Source: Demequina iriomotensis (lineage in GTDB: Bacteria > Actinomycetota > Actinomycetes > Actinomycetales > Demequinaceae). From it: a stretch of 64,000 nucleotides of DNA. The stretch covers positions 124,001 through 188,000 of the forward strand of contig NZ_BBME01000014.1 in assembly GCF_000971395.1 (NCBI RefSeq). Direction: 5' to 3'. The notes under the pieces are model-generated. The model did not search any database. It worked only from the letters and a program-made list of their open reading frames with translations, and had not been told where the DNA came from. This document shows, piece after piece, positions 35,981 through 45,811 of the stretch. The translations under genes and the position numbers were made by a program. How positions within the stretch are numbered: the stretch's first letter is position 1; every line of letters begins with the position of its first letter.

Positions 35981-37090
35981 TTACTCGCGTTTTGCGAGCC
36001 TACTAGATGCGGAAGACACCCCGGTATCGCTCGCGGTGAGCGCGATCCGCACGTGGCGACGCGCCGCCTCGCCGTAGAACGCCCCCGGTGCGGCGAGGAT
36101 GCCACGATCCGCGAGGAACGCGATCGTGTCCCAGCAGTCCTCGTCGCGGGTCGCCCACAGGTAGAGCCCGGCGTCCGAGTGATCGACCCGGAAGCCCGCC
36201 GCCTCGACCGCGGGCAGCAGCAGGTCGCGCCGCGCGCGGTAGCGCTCCTTCTGCTCGGCGACGTGCGCATCGTCCGAGAGCGCGACCGTCATCGCTGCCT
36301 GCACCGGCGCGGGCACGATGAGCCCGGCGTGCTTGCGCACCTCGAGCAGCGGCGCGATGACCGCCGGGTCGCCGGCCACGAAGGCGGCGCGATAACCCGC
36401 GAGGTTCGACTGCTTGGACAGCGAGTACACGGCGAGGACGCCCTCGTGGGACCCTCCGCACACGCGGGGGTCGAGGATGGACGGTACCGAGGCGTCGGAC
36501 CACACGAGCTCCGCGTAGCACTCGTCGGAGGCGACCAGCGCGCCGATCTCGCGCGCCGCGGCGACCACCTCCGCGAGCTCCTCGACGCTCGCGACGCGGC
36601 CCGTGGGGTTGGACGGTGAGTTCACCCACACCAGGCGGACCGCGGGGTTGCCCCGCCAGTCGTCGACATCGTCGGTCGCGAGCGGCGCCGCTCCCGCGAG
36701 GCGGGCCCCCACGTCGTAGGTCGGATACGCCGCGCGCGGATGCACCACCACGTCTCCGGGGCCGAGCCCGAGGTAGGCCGGGAGCGTCGCGACCAGCTCC
36801 TTGGAGCCCACGGTGGGCAGGACGGCGTCGGGGCTCACGTCCGGCGCGCCGCGCCGGCGCGCGAACCACCCCGCCACGGCCTCGCGCAGCGCCGCGGTGC
36901 CGTGCGTGGTCGGGTAGCCCGGCGCATCGGCCGCCGCCGCGAGGGCATCACGGATGACCGCGGGCGTGGGATCGACGGGCGTGCCGACCGAGAGGTCGAC
37001 CAGCCCGTCAGGGTGCGCCGCCGCGCGCGCCTTGAAGGGCGCGAGCGAGTCCCACGGGAAGTCCGGCAGCGAGCGAGGGCTCAGGCCCAT
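35981..37090 (-). CDS. dapC: Succinyldiaminopimelate aminotransferase
   Basis: 369 residues, fold-type I PLP enzyme. VNSPSNPTGR (Asn), SDECYAEL (Asp), and YSLSKQSNLAGYRAAF with the PLP Lys (SLSKQSNL is diagnostic of DapC). C-terminal Arg in HVRIALTASD. It makes N-succinyl-LL-DAP from the keto form, using glutamate. It starts 9 bp after the ferredoxin gene, as in M. tuberculosis (fdxC-dapC). The C-terminal tail ends AKRE and is within the family's usual variation. Confidence 0.93.
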   Translation of the reverse strand: MGLSPRSLPDFPWDSLAPFKARAAAHPDGLVDLSVGTPVDPTPAVIRDALAAAADAPGYPTTHGTAALREAVAGWFARRRGAPDVSPDAVLPTVGSKELVATLPAYLGLGPGDVVVHPRAAYPTYDVGARLAGAAPLATDDVDDWRGNPAVRLVWVNSPSNPTGRVASVEELAEVVAAAREIGALVASDECYAELVWSDASVPSILDPRVCGGSHEGVLAVYSLSKQSNLAGYRAAFVAGDPAVIAPLLEVRKHAGLIVPAPVQAAMTVALSDDAHVAEQKERYRARRDLLLPAVEAAGFRVDHSDAGLYLWATRDEDCWDTIAFLADRGILAAPGAFYGEAARRHVRIALTASDTGVSSASSRLAKRE

Positions 37091-37099
37091 GCGCCCGGG

Positions 37100-37420
37100 T
37101 CAGCCGTTCTGCGGGGCCAGCGACTTGATGAGGTCGTGGTCGTGCTCGATCAGACCCATCTTGGCCGCGCCGCCCGGCGAGCCGATCTCCGAGAAGAACT
37201 CGACGTTCGCGTTGTAGTAGTCGGCCCACTTGTCCGGGACGTCGTCCTCGTAGTAGATCGCCTCCACGGGGCACACCGGCTCGCAGGCGCCGCAGTCGAC
37301 GCACTCGTCCGGGTGGATGTAGAGCATGCGCTCGCCCTCGTAGATGCAGTCGACCGGACACTCGTCGATGCACGCCTTGTCCTTGACGTCGACACACGGC
37401 AGAGCGATGACGTAGGTCAC
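37100..37420 (-). CDS. fdxA: Seven-iron ferredoxin
   Basis: 106 residues from the GTG at 37420 (AGGAGG upstream). N-terminal 3Fe-4S site with Cys spaced as CVDVKDKACIDECPVDC, and a 4Fe-4S site CVDCGACEPVCPVE. Typical actinobacterial FdxA: a 7Fe electron carrier for cytochromes P450 or other reductases. A TATGAT -10-like box lies at 37459-37464 on the minus strand. Precedes dapC. Confidence 0.95.
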   Translation of the reverse strand: MTYVIALPCVDVKDKACIDECPVDCIYEGERMLYIHPDECVDCGACEPVCPVEAIYYEDDVPDKWADYYNANVEFFSEIGSPGGAAKMGLIEHDHDLIKSLAPQNG

Positions 37421-37502
37421 TGCGCCTCCTCCAAGCTGAGATCTACGGGGGTGCGGCCATCATACCGCCGGGCGAGCGGGCTCCGACCATGGCCGGTCGC
37501 CC

Positions 37503-37518
37503 ATGCCCCATGGGGCAT
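37503..37518. terminator. 16-bp palindrome before the ferredoxin promoter
   Basis: ATGCCCCA/TGGGGCAT is an exact palindrome between the VanW-like gene end (37527) and fdxA. It might terminate the VanW-like transcript or bind a regulator of fdxA. Confidence 0.35.
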
Positions 37519-37526
37519 CCTTCCCG

Positions 37527-39524
37527 CTATTCGGCGGTGCAGGACACCCCGTTGTCGGGCTGATACGTCCACGTGTACGACGTCTTGTCGACCTGCTCGC
37601 CGTCGAGGTAGACCTCGCGCGTGTTGGTGATCGTGAAGCCCGGGTTGCCCTGCGGCGTCGCGATGCAGTCGTCGCGCGAGTTCTCGACGTCCTTCGGCTG
37701 GACGTAGTTGGTCTTGTCCGACGCGTACGTCTTGACCTCGAAGTACGGCGTCGACCAGATGTCGACATGCAGCCTGCCGGCCTCGACATACGAGTTGAGC
37801 ACGAGCGCGTAGGGCGTGTTGTTCTTGAAGCGCATGTCGAGCGCGCCCACGTAGATGGTCGCCTCGCGCCCCGCCGGGTAGCGGTCGAACCACTTGGTGT
37901 GGGGACGATGCTCGACGTCCTCGAGACCGGCGAAGTAGCCCGCGTTGAACGTGGTGGTCGCCATCTGCGACAGGCCGCCGCCGATGCCGTCCGTGAGGAA
38001 GCCGTCCACGATGACGTGCGCGTCCTGGTAGCCGCCCGCGGCCGTGATGGGGGCGAGCGTGTCGAGCAGCGAGAACGTCTCGTCGGGCTTCACCACCGTG
38101 CCCGCGACCTTCGAGGCGCCCACCACAAGGTTCTGCGTGCGGATGGGCTCGTTGGTGAGCGGCGTGTCGAAGGACGACACCTTCTTCTTGAAGTCCGTCA
38201 CGCCCAGGTCGTCGCTCGTGACCGCAGCCTCGGTGTCCTGGTACGGGAGCTCGCCCGCGCGCTCCGGCGTCATCGCCGCGGCCACCACGGCCTCGCCCAG
38301 CGCGGCACCGTCGATGGCACGGCCCGGCTGCGACTTCTTGATCTTGATGTCGTGGCTCGCGGTGAAGGAGAACGATGCGGAGGTCGCGGCGCTCACGAGG
38401 TCCGGGTCGGCGGACTCCAGCTCGGCGGCCAGCGTGAGGCCGTCGACCACGAGCGCCAGCTCGCCGCCGTCCTCCTCCACCGAGCCGAGCCGCGTGAGCT
38501 GGTCCGCGGTCACGGTCGCGTCGCCGTTCTCCCCGATCATGTCGACGTCGCCCGCGAGGATCTCCGAGTTGAGCTCGGTCACGAACTCCTCGGCCGTCTC
38601 GGTGGTGACCGCGGCCGGCTTGGCGATGGTGACCGCCTCGTAGGTCTCGACGGGCCACGTCGCGCCCAGCCCGTCCGCCGTCTCCTCCGGGTCGATCGCG
38701 AGGCCGTCGGTGGCGGGCTCGGCGCTGGCTCCCGTCGAGGCGATCTCGACGCTCGCGTCCTGACCGTCGATCTCGAGGGCGTCGCGCGTGCCGTCGATCG
38801 CCTCGACCAGGGCATCGTGATCGACCACCGTGACCACGTCGACCTCCGTGCCGCGTCCCGTGAAGGACCGCAGGATGTCGTACGGCGAGAGACTGAAGGC
38901 GATGAGCTCGTCGACGGTGGCGCCCGCGCCCGCGATGAGTCCGGAGTCGGCGGGGTCGATGCTCGCCTCGCGGTCCTCGGCGGTCAGCACCACCGGCGCC
39001 GCGTTGAGCTCCTCGACCGCGGGCTGGAGCGCGGCGACGGCCTCGTCGCGGTCCATGCCGCCCAGGTCGACGCCGAGCACCGTGGTGCCTGCGGGGATCC
39101 GCTGCGCGGCGTAGGCCGCCGCCGCGCCGTAGCCGGCGATCAGGAGCACGACCACGAGCAGCAGCACCCATCGACCCCAGCGCACGCCGCCCCGCTTCCC
39201 CTCGTCGGACCCCTCGACGGCGTCGCCGTCCGTCTCCTCCGCCGGCTCCTCCACGGCGGCCGTCCCGCGCGCATCGTCCTGCTCCTCGGGCGCGGGCGCC
39301 GGCACCGCGGGCAGCACGGCGGTCTCCTGGTCGTCGGCGCCCAGCGGCCGCTCGGGCGCCGGTTCCGCGAGGAAGGACGGCACGTACTCGTAGTCCTGCT
39401 CGAGCTCCACCTCGAGCTCCGGCGACGCCTCGGGTGCGTCGTCGTCCCGGTCGAGCTCGGCGTCGATCTCCGCCTGCGCCTCGTCGACCTCGTCCTCGAG
39501 GCGCTCGTCGTCCCGCTCGGTCAT
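37527..39524 (-). CDS. VanW-family membrane-anchored envelope protein
   Basis: 665 residues. A long acidic cytoplasmic tail (1-~110, many Glu/Asp/Pro), one membrane helix (GRWVLLLVVVLLIAGYGAAAA), then an outer region with a peptidoglycan-binding-like domain pair (TTVLGVDLGGMDRDEAVAALQPAV...) and a C-terminal VanW domain: FDTPLTNEPIRTQNLVVGASKVAGTVVKPDETFSLLDTLAP, GGLSQMATTTFNAGYFAGLEDVEHRPHTKWFDRYPAGREATI. Such proteins are common in Gram-positives; their role in the cell wall is not proven. It overlaps the small membrane protein gene (ATGA). Confidence 0.85.
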   Translation of the reverse strand: MTERDDERLEDEVDEAQAEIDAELDRDDDAPEASPELEVELEQDYEYVPSFLAEPAPERPLGADDQETAVLPAVPAPAPEEQDDARGTAAVEEPAEETDGDAVEGSDEGKRGGVRWGRWVLLLVVVLLIAGYGAAAAYAAQRIPAGTTVLGVDLGGMDRDEAVAALQPAVEELNAAPVVLTAEDREASIDPADSGLIAGAGATVDELIAFSLSPYDILRSFTGRGTEVDVVTVVDHDALVEAIDGTRDALEIDGQDASVEIASTGASAEPATDGLAIDPEETADGLGATWPVETYEAVTIAKPAAVTTETAEEFVTELNSEILAGDVDMIGENGDATVTADQLTRLGSVEEDGGELALVVDGLTLAAELESADPDLVSAATSASFSFTASHDIKIKKSQPGRAIDGAALGEAVVAAAMTPERAGELPYQDTEAAVTSDDLGVTDFKKKVSSFDTPLTNEPIRTQNLVVGASKVAGTVVKPDETFSLLDTLAPITAAGGYQDAHVIVDGFLTDGIGGGLSQMATTTFNAGYFAGLEDVEHRPHTKWFDRYPAGREATIYVGALDMRFKNNTPYALVLNSYVEAGRLHVDIWSTPYFEVKTYASDKTNYVQPKDVENSRDDCIATPQGNPGFTITNTREVYLDGEQVDKTSYTWTYQPDNGVSCTAE

Positions 39525-39880
39525 GCCGCGACCGCCGGCCGGCCGACGAGCAGCCGCTTGGGCAGCAGGCCCGCCGCCACGATGACGAGCGCGCCTCCGT
39601 ACACCCAGGTGAGGCCCCGCGCATCCGAGAGGATGAGCGGCGCGGACCCTCCCGGTCCCGGCGTCGACAGCACCATCGTCAGCGCGACCCACACGCCCGC
39701 GAACGCGCCGAGGCCGCCGAAGCCCCGCCACGTCCGCGCGAACGTGCTCGCCGCCGCGACGAGCAGCAGGGCCGCCGTCACCCCGAACCACCCGTAGGCG
39801 CGATGGGATCCAGCACCCACGAGCGCGACCAGCGCACCCACGAGCGCGATCGTCAGATAGGACGAGACGATGCGAGCCAT
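39521..39880 (-). CDS. Small four-helix membrane protein (DUF6113-like)
   Basis: 119 residues, nearly all hydrophobic: SYLTIALVGALVALVGAGS, WFGVTAALLLVAAASTFARTW, GLGAFAGVWVALTMVLST and WVYGGALVIVAAGLLPKRLLVG. A Pro/Gly/Ser loop (PGPGGSAPLILSD) separates helices 3 and 4. It resembles DUF6113-type actinobacterial proteins, function unknown. The ATG at 39880 is chosen; one at 39889 would add three residues. Translationally coupled to the VanW-like gene downstream and 23 bp after typA. Confidence 0.65.
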   Translation of the reverse strand: MARIVSSYLTIALVGALVALVGAGSHRAYGWFGVTAALLLVAAASTFARTWRGFGGLGAFAGVWVALTMVLSTPGPGGSAPLILSDARGLTWVYGGALVIVAAGLLPKRLLVGRPAVAA

Positions 39881-39903
39881 GCCGCCCATCGTAGGGCGAA
39901 GGG

Positions 39904-41805
<1,902 letters not shown>

Positions 41806-41860
41806 GCGGGAACTCGATTCGAATTGAAGGGGTGCTCGGTCCGACATGGACCGCCGGGTC

Positions 41861-41891
41861 ATTCTACCGGCGCACGCGCGTCGATTCCCAA
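41861..41891 (-). promoter_or_regulatory. typA promoter
   Basis: TTGGGA (41891-41886), 19 bases, TAGAAT (41866-41861) on the minus strand, in the gap between the convergent-facing EamA gene and typA. Confidence 0.5.
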
Positions 41892-41944
41892 CGACAGGGA
41901 TGAACCGTGGGAGAGGGGTGACGGATGGGACCGTCCCACGCGTC

Positions 41945-43015
41945 TCAGGCGCGCTCGGGGGTCACCTCTGTCAGCGGGAGTCCGCCGTCCGCGAGGGCGA
42001 CCTCGTCGACGATGCCCGCGGGGAGCGTGTCGGGGACCACGTCGGCGCCCGGCAGAGCGGGCTCGGGGGCCACCGCGAGCGCCTCGTCCGGCTCGCCGAG
42101 CTTGACGAGGACGACTCCCGCGAGCACGAGGCCCGCGCCCGCGATCTGGATCGGCGCCGGGGCCTGCCCGACGAGCGCCCATGCGAACAGCGCCGCCGCG
42201 AGCACCTCGGTGAGGGCGATGAAGGAGCCGAGGCGCGCGCCGAGGCGGCGCGTCGCCGCGATGCCGACCACGTACGCGACCGCGGAGGTGATGATGCCGA
42301 GCAGCGCCACGACCACCCACCACGGCACGTCGCCGGTGACGAAGTGCACGGTGCCGGTGGCGAACGCGACGGGCAGCACGCCCGTCGCCGCGGCCACGCC
42401 CAGGATCGCGGCGGCGACCACCAGCCCGCCCCACGCGAGCGTGACGGGCGGGAGCCCGGTCGACGTCGAGCCGGAGATGACGAAGTAGACGGAGGCGCCG
42501 ACCATCGCGCCGAGCGCCCAGCCGATGCCGACGAGGCTCACCTCGGCGGCTCCGCCGATCAGGTCGAGCAGCAGCACGAGTCCCGCCATCGCGACCACCG
42601 CGCCGAGGAGCGTGAGGCGGCCCGGGCGGTGACCCTTGGTCGCCCAGAGGTAGCCGACCACGACGATGGGCGACAGGTACTCGATGAGCAGCGCGACGCC
42701 CACGTCGAGGTGGCCCACCGCGAAGAAGTAGAAGAGCTGGGCGCCGGCGACCGCGAAGGCGCCGTACGCGATGACCGTGCCCGCGGCGCGACGCAGCAGC
42801 GACCAGCGGCCGCGCAGCGCGATGAGCGCCGGCACCGTGAGCACCACCGCGGCGATCGCGACGCGCACGAGCGTCGCGGCACCCGCCGTCCAGCCCGCGT
42901 CCATGAGCCCGCGCGCCAGGCTTCCCGACAGCCCGAAGGACGCGGCGGAGAGCAGCGCGAAGCCGAGGCCCTGCGCACGGTTGACGCGCGCAGCGTCATG
43001 AGTCATAGCGGTCAT
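41945..43015 (-). CDS. EamA/RhaT-family exporter (ten-helix drug/metabolite transporter)
   Basis: 356 residues, about ten membrane helices as two EamA repeats (GLGFALLSAASFGLSGSLARGLMDAGW...; GIGWALGAMVGASVYFVISG...EVLAAALFAWALVGQ). A 40-residue acidic C-terminal tail follows (EPDEALAVAPEPALPGAD...). Such proteins export small metabolites, often amino acids. ATGs at 43015 and 43006 are both possible. An inverted repeat covers both starts and faces the divergent CGNR regulator, the likely controller. Substrate unknown. Confidence 0.82.
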   Translation of the reverse strand: MTAMTHDAARVNRAQGLGFALLSAASFGLSGSLARGLMDAGWTAGAATLVRVAIAAVVLTVPALIALRGRWSLLRRAAGTVIAYGAFAVAGAQLFYFFAVGHLDVGVALLIEYLSPIVVVGYLWATKGHRPGRLTLLGAVVAMAGLVLLLDLIGGAAEVSLVGIGWALGAMVGASVYFVISGSTSTGLPPVTLAWGGLVVAAAILGVAAATGVLPVAFATGTVHFVTGDVPWWVVVALLGIITSAVAYVVGIAATRRLGARLGSFIALTEVLAAALFAWALVGQAPAPIQIAGAGLVLAGVVLVKLGEPDEALAVAPEPALPGADVVPDTLPAGIVDEVALADGGLPLTEVTPERA

Positions 43016-43024
43016 GGCTCATGA
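42996..43024. promoter_or_regulatory. Inverted repeat over the EamA exporter start
   Basis: TCATGAGTCAT (42996-43006) and ATGGCTCATGA (43014-43024) are inverted at 10 of 11 positions with a 7-base spacer. It covers both candidate start codons and lies 31 bp from the divergent CGNR gene, so it is a plausible operator for that regulator. Confidence 0.45.
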
Positions 43025-43054
43025 CCCTATCGGCGCGTTTGGTAATGTGTCAAA

Positions 43055-43588
43055 ATGACGTTCGCCCATGACACGGCCGAGGCGCTCGAGTCGGGCGTCT
43101 TCCTGTCCAACTCCGAGCTCGAGCCCGACACCCTCACCTCGTACGACGAGCTCGTCGAGTTCTTCGACCGCTTCGGCTACACCGGGGACCGCCCCGTCGC
43201 CGCGGACCTCGAGCCGGTGCGCGCGATCCGCACTCCGCTGCGGCGGCTCTTCCTCGCGAGCCGCGACGACGCGGTCCCGCAGATCAACACGATCCTCGCG
43301 GAGCAGCGCGCGCTCCCCCAGCTGGTCCGCCACGGCGACGTGGACTGGCACATCCACGCCACCTCCGACGATCAGCCGCTCGACGTGCGGATCCTGGTCG
43401 AGACCGCGATGGCGATGATCGACGTCATCCGTGCGGACGAGCTCCAGCGCTTCTCGCAGTGCGCGATGGACGACTGCGAGGGCGTGGTGCTCGACCTCAG
43501 CCGCAACCGCTCGCGCAAGTACTGCACCGTCACGTGCACCAACCGCGCGGCCCAGGCGGCCTTCCGTGCACGCCAGTCGGAGGACTGA
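43055..43588 (+). CDS. CGNR-type zinc-finger regulator (ABATE domain)
   Basis: 177 residues. N-terminal ABATE-like helical domain (DTLTSYDELVEFFDRFGYTG...PLRRLFLASRDD), then the short C-terminal zinc finger CAMDDCEGVVLDLSRNRSRKYC and TCTNRAAQAAFRAR. The usual Cys-Gly-Asn-Arg is here CTNR; the four zinc Cys are present. TAATGT lies 6 bases before the ATG, so the message is probably leaderless. CGNR proteins are thought to be stress-linked regulators; this one is divergent from the EamA exporter, its probable target. Confidence 0.82.
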   Translation: MTFAHDTAEALESGVFLSNSELEPDTLTSYDELVEFFDRFGYTGDRPVAADLEPVRAIRTPLRRLFLASRDDAVPQINTILAEQRALPQLVRHGDVDWHIHATSDDQPLDVRILVETAMAMIDVIRADELQRFSQCAMDDCEGVVLDLSRNRSRKYCTVTCTNRAAQAAFRARQSED

Positions 43589-43629
43589 GGTCGCGGAGCC
43601 GCGGCGGTCCCGCGTGGGACCATGACGGC

Positions 43630-44220
43630 ATGCAGACCTTCCGCGCCCGCTCGTCCACGATCTGGGGCTGGGGCGCGATCGCGCTCGGCGTCCTGGTCGC
43701 CGTGATCCACGTCTCGAGCGTCGGCTTCAGCCTCGCGACGGGCGGCATCGGCCTCGGCGCCGCGGCGGCCCTGTTCGGCTACGGCGCGTTCCTCAGGCCC
43801 CACGTCGCGGCGCACGAGGACCGCGTGGTGGTGCACAACGTCACCCAGACCGCGACCGTGCCCTACGCGCGCCTCGCGGATCTCGAGACCCGCTGGTCGC
43901 TCGAGATCGTCGGCGACGACGGCCTCAAGGTCGGCGCGTTCTCCGCACCCGCCCCGAGCGCCACGGCCGCGCGGCACGCGCAGCGCGACGCCGCCCGGAA
44001 GGACGATGCGCGGGCGGAGTACGGCCGCGCCGGCGACCGCCTGGGCACCCCCTCGGGCGACGCCGCCGCGCTGGTCCACGCCGCATCGTCCGCCTGGACC
44101 GCGGCGCACCCGGGCGAGAGCGGCGGCGAGGGCCCGTCCATCGTGCGCCGCCCCGACTGGATCGGCATCGCCGTGGTCGCGGGGGCGATCGCCGCGGCGC
44201 TCTGGGGCCTGCTCGGCTGA
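43630..44220 (+). CDS. PH-domain membrane protein
   Basis: 196 residues. MQTFRARSSTIWGWGAIALGVLVAVIHV, a second helix (GGIGLGAAAALFGYGAFL), then a small PH-like beta domain (RPHVAAHEDRVVVHNVTQTATVPYARLADLETRWSLEIVGDDG), a charged Ala-rich linker and a C-terminal helix (IGIAVVAGAIAAALWGLLG). Typical actinobacterial DUF/PH-domain protein, function unknown. Two copies of the dispersed 9-mer (43999 and 44088) lie in its linker region. Confidence 0.7.
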   Translation: MQTFRARSSTIWGWGAIALGVLVAVIHVSSVGFSLATGGIGLGAAAALFGYGAFLRPHVAAHEDRVVVHNVTQTATVPYARLADLETRWSLEIVGDDGLKVGAFSAPAPSATAARHAQRDAARKDDARAEYGRAGDRLGTPSGDAAALVHAASSAWTAAHPGESGGEGPSIVRRPDWIGIAVVAGAIAAALWGLLG

Positions 44221-44233
44221 CCGCTGCTCGGGC

Positions 44234-45673
44234 CTACTCCTCGGGCGCCGCGGCGTGCGACTCGAGGAACTCGTAGAGCTCGCGGTCGTCGACCCCCGGG
44301 TACGTGCCCTGCGGCAGCGGCGAGAAGATGTGCGCGTGGACGCGGGCGCTGGCCCAGGCCCTGCCGCCCCACCGGCGCGCGCTGTCGGCGTCGGGACGGC
44401 GGCAGCAGCTGAGGTCGGGGCACCGTGACACCGCGCGGTTCTGCGTCTCACGGCCGCGGAACCACCGCGACTCCTCGTACGGCACGCCGAGCGTGATGGA
44501 GAACTCCTCGGCCTCGGTGGTGCCCGTCTGGGTCGCCTCGAAGAACGTGCCGACCGGGGTGTCCGTGTACTGGAAGTACTCGGTGGTGCGGGTGGTGCGC
44601 GCGAACGCGCGGCGCGCGCTCCAGTGCCGGCACAGGATCTGCCCCTCGGCCGATCCGGTGACGTCGACGGGCAGCGGCAGCGCGTCGTTCTCGTACGCGC
44701 GCACCAGGGCGCCGTCGCCGGCCGCGCGCAGGAAGTGCAGCCGGATGCCCAGGTGCGCCGTCGCGAGGTTGGTGAAGCGCAGCGCCGCCGCCTCGTGCGT
44801 CACGCCGAAGGCGTCACGGAAGTCCTCGATCGCGATGTCGCGCGACTTCTTCGCCGCCTCGAGGAACGGCACCGCGGCGGCCTCCGGCATGAGGCACGCC
44901 GCCGCGTAGTAGCTGGCATCCTGGCGCTGGCGCAGGAAGTCGGCGTAGTCCTGCGGCTCGCCGTGCCCGAGCCGCATGTGCGCCATGGCCTGCAGCGCGA
45001 GCGAACGCAGCCCGTGCCCGCCCGGGATCGAGGCCGGCGGGATGTAGATGCGGCCGCTCTCGAGGTCGAGCACGCAGCGCGCCGAATGCGGGAGGTCGTC
45101 GGCGTGGACGATGCTCAGGCCCAGGCGCGCGGCCATGAGGCTCACCGTGCGGTGCGTGAGCGCGCCGCCCGCATGCCCCACCGCGGCGACGTCCTCCGAG
45201 GCGAGCGCCTCGATCTCGGGCACGTGGTTGTCGACCTCCTCCATGCGCAGGCGCTGTCGCGTGTTCGCGCGCCGCGCCTCCTCGGGGGTGGCGATCGCCT
45301 GGCGCGCGCGGCGGTCGAGCTCGCGGTGGAGTCCCACGAGCGTGCGGAGCACGTCGTCCCCCATGCCGCGCGAGGGGCGCAGCGCGGGCAGCCCGAGCTC
45401 GCGGTACGCGGCCCCCTGCTGCGCACGCTCGAGCGCGATCTCGAGGGCCGCGCGCGGGCTGGGCGGGGCGTCGTCGAGCAGGTCCGCGACCGTCACCCCG
45501 AGCCGCGCGGCGAGCGCCGTGAGCAGCGTGAGGCGCGGCTCGCGCCGGCCGTTCTCGATGAGGGAGAGCTGGCTCGGCGCGACGTCGAGCTCGCGGCCCA
45601 GCTGGTCGAGCGTGAGGCCCGCGCGGGTGCGGAAGTGCCGCACCCGCCGGCCGAGCGTCGAAAGATCCTGCAT
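44234..45673 (-). CDS. ramB: XRE-family regulator of acetate/central carbon metabolism, RamB-like (ScfR)
   Basis: 479 residues. N-terminal HTH (LGRRVRHFRTRAGLTLDQLGRELDVAPSQLSLIENGRREP), a middle ImmA/IrrE-type DUF955 region with QAMAHMRLGHGEP, and a C-terminal short-chain fatty-acyl regulator domain ending in Cys (SRCPDLSCCRRP). Length and architecture match RamB of Corynebacterium and Mycobacterium, which represses acetate and glyoxylate genes. It is divergent from pckG, with three related repeats between them, suggesting it controls itself and gluconeogenesis. Start ATG 45673. Confidence 0.88.
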   Translation of the reverse strand: MQDLSTLGRRVRHFRTRAGLTLDQLGRELDVAPSQLSLIENGRREPRLTLLTALAARLGVTVADLLDDAPPSPRAALEIALERAQQGAAYRELGLPALRPSRGMGDDVLRTLVGLHRELDRRARQAIATPEEARRANTRQRLRMEEVDNHVPEIEALASEDVAAVGHAGGALTHRTVSLMAARLGLSIVHADDLPHSARCVLDLESGRIYIPPASIPGGHGLRSLALQAMAHMRLGHGEPQDYADFLRQRQDASYYAAACLMPEAAAVPFLEAAKKSRDIAIEDFRDAFGVTHEAAALRFTNLATAHLGIRLHFLRAAGDGALVRAYENDALPLPVDVTGSAEGQILCRHWSARRAFARTTRTTEYFQYTDTPVGTFFEATQTGTTEAEEFSITLGVPYEESRWFRGRETQNRAVSRCPDLSCCRRPDADSARRWGGRAWASARVHAHIFSPLPQGTYPGVDDRELYEFLESHAAAPEE

Positions 45674-45696
45674 GGATTTGACAGTAGCGAAAGAAT

Positions 45697-45776
45697 CGCC
45701 AATCTTCACGCCGGATCTGCCGCCAAGTCGTGCACGCGGCCCCATAGTGTCGAGATCAGGCGCCAAGTTTCACGCC
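45697..45776. promoter_or_regulatory. Three CGCCAA... repeats in the ramB-pckG intergenic region
   Basis: CGCCAATCTTCACGCC (45697-45712) and CGCCAAGTTTCACGCC (45761-45776) match at 14 of 16; CGCCAAGTCGTGCACGC (45721-45737) is a weaker third copy. All point the same way, between the two divergent starts. Likely operator sites for the RamB-like protein. Confidence 0.5.
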
Positions 45777-45811
45777 AGTCCCCCGACACCGAGGTCACGT
45801 AAGGAACCACC

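Noticed and set aside
35981-36020. Frameshift at the dapC C-terminus
   Set aside because: The tail ALTASDTGVSSASSRLAKRE aligns with the usual DapC ending; no disruption is needed.
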